From contig JAGZQO010000039.1 of NCBI GenBank assembly GCA_018382125.1, positions 1-16,285 of the forward strand: a stretch of DNA of 16,285 bases, in the 5' to 3' direction. The position numbers were made by a program, and so were the translations under genes. Every line of letters begins with the position of its first letter. The stretch's first letter is position 1. Source of the DNA: Collinsella sp. (lineage in GTDB: Bacteria > Actinomycetota > Coriobacteriia > Coriobacteriales > Coriobacteriaceae). Below are positions 14,784-16,285 of the stretch, one piece after another. A model generated the notes under the pieces. It ran no database searches. It was not told the DNA's origin and saw only the letters and a program-made list of their open reading frames with translations.

Positions 14784-15392
14784 TTGTCGGTAGAGGATCA
14801 GTTTGAGGGCGATGAGCGCGCGCTGCTCAAGCGCATTCAAGAGCTGCTCGATGTTCGCATGAAGGATAAGCGCAAGCGCTATGTGCATTCGCTGGGTGTT
14901 GCCGAGACCGCACTTCATCTGGCCGAGGTCTACGGCGTTGACCGCTTTGATGCCGCTGCCGCCGGCCTGATCCATGACTGGGACAAAGTGCTCTCCGACG
15001 ACGAGCTGGTCACGCGCGCTCTGCATTACGGCATTAAGATTGCCGGCTCTCCTTCCGCCGCGACGCCGCTTTTGCATGGCCCTGTTGCCGCCTATGAGCT
15101 TCCGCAGCTTTTTCCCGAGCTGTCGCCGGCCGTTTTCCAGGCTGTCGACCGTCACACCGTGGGTGCCTGCGACATGACGCCGCTCGATATGGTGGTCTTT
15201 GTGGCCGATGCCATCGAGCCCAACCGCCACGGCGACTATGCGCATGCGCTGCGCAAGATGGTGGGGGAGTCGACGCTCGATGAGTTGTTCTTCTCCTGTT
15301 TTGCGCAGGGTTTGGTCTATGTGATCCAGTCCGGGCGCTATCTTTATCCTACAGCTATTACGATTTACAACCATTACGCCCAGCTGCGCTAG
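14784..15392 (+). CDS. yqeK: YqeK-type HD-domain hydrolase (probable symmetrical Ap4A hydrolase)
   Basis: YqeK proteins are HD-domain phosphohydrolases shown in Gram-positive bacteria to split diadenosine tetraphosphate into two ADP. The metal-binding pattern is present in 202 residues: H35 (RYVHSLGVAE), H64-D65 (LIHDWDK), H98 (LLHGPVAAYE), H124 (DRHTVG) and the VADAIEPNRHGDY segment. DWDK replaces the more usual DxAK after HD. The TTG start at 14784 lies 5 bases after GGGGGT (14773-14778). It is 12 bases behind nadD, with which it is commonly paired. The function is assigned from the family and not tested here. Confidence 0.9.
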   Translation: MSVEDQFEGDERALLKRIQELLDVRMKDKRKRYVHSLGVAETALHLAEVYGVDRFDAAAAGLIHDWDKVLSDDELVTRALHYGIKIAGSPSAATPLLHGPVAAYELPQLFPELSPAVFQAVDRHTVGACDMTPLDMVVFVADAIEPNRHGDYAHALRKMVGESTLDELFFSCFAQGLVYVIQSGRYLYPTAITIYNHYAQLR

Positions 15393-15419
15393 CTCGGGCT
15401 GTCTAGAAAGAGGTATTCC

Positions 15420-15875
15420 ATGGCCGACGAGACCATGACCGACGAGCAGATTCTTGAAGGTGTGGAGCACAAGAGCTTCGTCGCCACGTCCGACCGCACT
15501 GCCGCCTCGCTGTCCGCGAGCGGTGTCGCCGCCGAGGATGTTGCCCGCGCCGCCGCGCAGGCCGCCTACGACAAGAAGGGCGAGGACGTTCAGGTGCTCG
15601 ACCTGACCGAGCTTTCCGACGTATGCGACTACTTTGTGCTTGCCACCGGTACCAACAACCGCCAGGTCGATTCTATCGTCGATGAGATCGAGGAGAAGGT
15701 CGCCGAGGCTTGCGGCGAGCACCCGTTCTCCATCGAGGGTCGCGAGCAGAAGACCTGGATGCTCATGGACTACGGCTCGGTTGTCGTCCACGTCTTCACT
15801 CCCGAAGCCCGCGACTTCTATCGCCTAGAAAAACTCTGGGGCGACGCCCCCCAGCTCCCCCTCAACCTCCTGTAA
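15420..15875 (+). CDS. rsfS: Ribosomal silencing factor RsfS
   Basis: RsfS (DUF143, Iojap family) binds ribosomal protein uL14 and blocks joining of the ribosomal subunits when nutrients are scarce. The domain spans about residues 38-151, with DYFVLATGTNNRQV, the SIEGREQKTWMLMDYGSVVVHVF core and the terminal FYRLEKLWGDAP motif. An N-terminal extension of about 37 acidic and Ala-rich residues makes it 151 residues instead of about 110-120. The ATG follows AGAAAGAGG at about 6 bases, which supports the long form. It ends the obgE-nadD-yqeK-rsfS run and is followed by a strong terminator. Its stop codon lies within a palindromic element. Confidence 0.95.
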   Translation: MADETMTDEQILEGVEHKSFVATSDRTAASLSASGVAAEDVARAAAQAAYDKKGEDVQVLDLTELSDVCDYFVLATGTNNRQVDSIVDEIEEKVAEACGEHPFSIEGREQKTWMLMDYGSVVVHVFTPEARDFYRLEKLWGDAPQLPLNLL

Positions 15876-15909
15876 ATGATTTTTCTGGGACGGGGATAAA
15901 ATAATCATT
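15875..15909. repeat. Inverted repeat at the rsfS stop, candidate REP or operator
   Basis: AATGATT (15875-15881) and its exact complement AATCATT (15903-15909) flank a 21-base centre containing GGGACGGGGAT. Pairing extends by two or three more A-T pairs past one mismatch. The element begins within the rsfS stop codon and lies about 105 bases upstream of a RAYT-type transposase gene. RAYT genes are known to be associated with REP palindromes, so this may be such a unit. The A/T-rich arms with a G-rich centre are not the classical REP pattern. Confidence 0.45.
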
Positions 15910-15920
15910 CCTACCGTTCA

Positions 15921-15957
15921 CCGAACCGCTCATCTTTGTTGGGCGGTTCGGTTTTTT
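15921..15957 (+). terminator. Intrinsic terminator after rsfS
   Basis: CCGAACCGCTC (15921-15931) pairs with GGGCGGTTCGG (15941-15951), an 11-bp stem with a single G-T wobble and a 9-base loop, followed by six Ts (15952-15957). It is a textbook rho-independent terminator ending the obgE-rsfS transcript and insulating it from the transposase gene. Confidence 0.92.
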
Positions 15958-16012
15958 CTATTCTCTCCTTTTGTATGCTGTAGCTAATGCAAACTCGGAA
16001 GGGAGAGCTTCG

Positions 16013-16285
16013 ATGACTCGCGTTGCCCGTGCGTTGTTCGAACTCGGCCATTATCACGTCATGCTCAAGGGTTGTGCCGGCCAGCTGATCTTTGAGGACG
16101 ATGACGACCGCCTATATTTTCTCAATCTATTGAATAGACGATTTAGGTCCGCTCGCATTCGTTTGCTGGCCTGGTGCCTCATGGACAATCATGTTCATCT
16201 GCTGTTTGATGACCCCGATAATCAGATGAGCGTTTCCATGCATGCGATTGATACGGCATATGCGAAACACTTCAATCAAAAAACC
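16013..16285 (+). CDS. RAYT/IS200-like Y1 transposase, N-terminal part (cut by window end)
   Basis: The first 91 codons of an open frame run off the window edge. They show the Y1-transposase/RAYT pattern: a short strand and YHVMLKG (14-20), then IFEDDDDR (26-33), LAWCLMDNHVHLLF (52-65) with the HUH metal motif H60-V-H62, and the following helix. The catalytic tyrosine would lie beyond the window, so activity cannot be judged. The ATG at 16013 has GGAG (16002-16005) 7 bases upstream. Codons such as AGA, AGG and CTA and a lower GC content contrast with the housekeeping genes before it, which fits horizontal origin. RAYTs are often single domesticated genes, not full insertion sequences, and no IS end was identified here. 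Confidence 0.85.
   Translation, partial: MTRVARALFELGHYHVMLKGCAGQLIFEDDDDRLYFLNLLNRRFRSARIRLLAWCLMDNHVHLLFDDPDNQMSVSMHAIDTAYAKHFNQKT

Overview
The window is a GC-rich bacterial chromosome segment with every recognised gene on the + strand. Gene content, very tight packing, alanine- and aspartate-rich proteins, frequent TTG starts and the pairing of two radical-SAM-associated families upstream of rplU-rpmA fit an actinobacterial relative in the Coriobacteriia. Collinsella is my best guess from recognition, not proven here. Most of the window is conserved housekeeping DNA. The least-explained parts are three genes of unknown role and the palindromic DNA at both ends.

Layout. Positions 1-225 hold no gene, but contain a GC-rich hairpin, a striking near-perfect palindrome with a third half-site, and a good sigma-70-type promoter. 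Next come a cytoplasmic cyclophilin (226-768) and a TPR protein with one membrane span (780-2084), closed by a long hairpin. A full elongasome (rod-shape) cluster follows: mreB, mreC, mreD, mrdA (PBP2) and rodA (2200-8160). Directly behind it lie a DUF697-type membrane protein of unknown role (8179-9108) and the conserved orphan pair of a TIGR03960-type radical SAM protein and a TIGR03936/DUF2344 protein (9119-11805), which overlap by 4 bases. A strong promoter over the stop codon of that pair starts rplU-rpmA (bL21, bL27), which ends in an intrinsic terminator. Then come obgE, nadD, yqeK and rsfS (12624-15875), a familiar ribosome-assembly and NAD-synthesis cluster, and a second strong terminator. 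The window ends inside a RAYT/IS200-like HUH transposase gene (16013 to the edge).

How the genes work together. MreB filaments, MreC, MreD, the RodA glycosyltransferase and the PBP2 transpeptidase together form the side-wall peptidoglycan machine. bL21, bL27, ObgE and RsfS belong to the large ribosomal subunit or its assembly and silencing. NadD makes the NAD precursor, and YqeK probably removes Ap4A. The radical SAM pair and the DUF697 protein have no established function. No CRISPR array, tRNA, rRNA or complete insertion sequence was seen.
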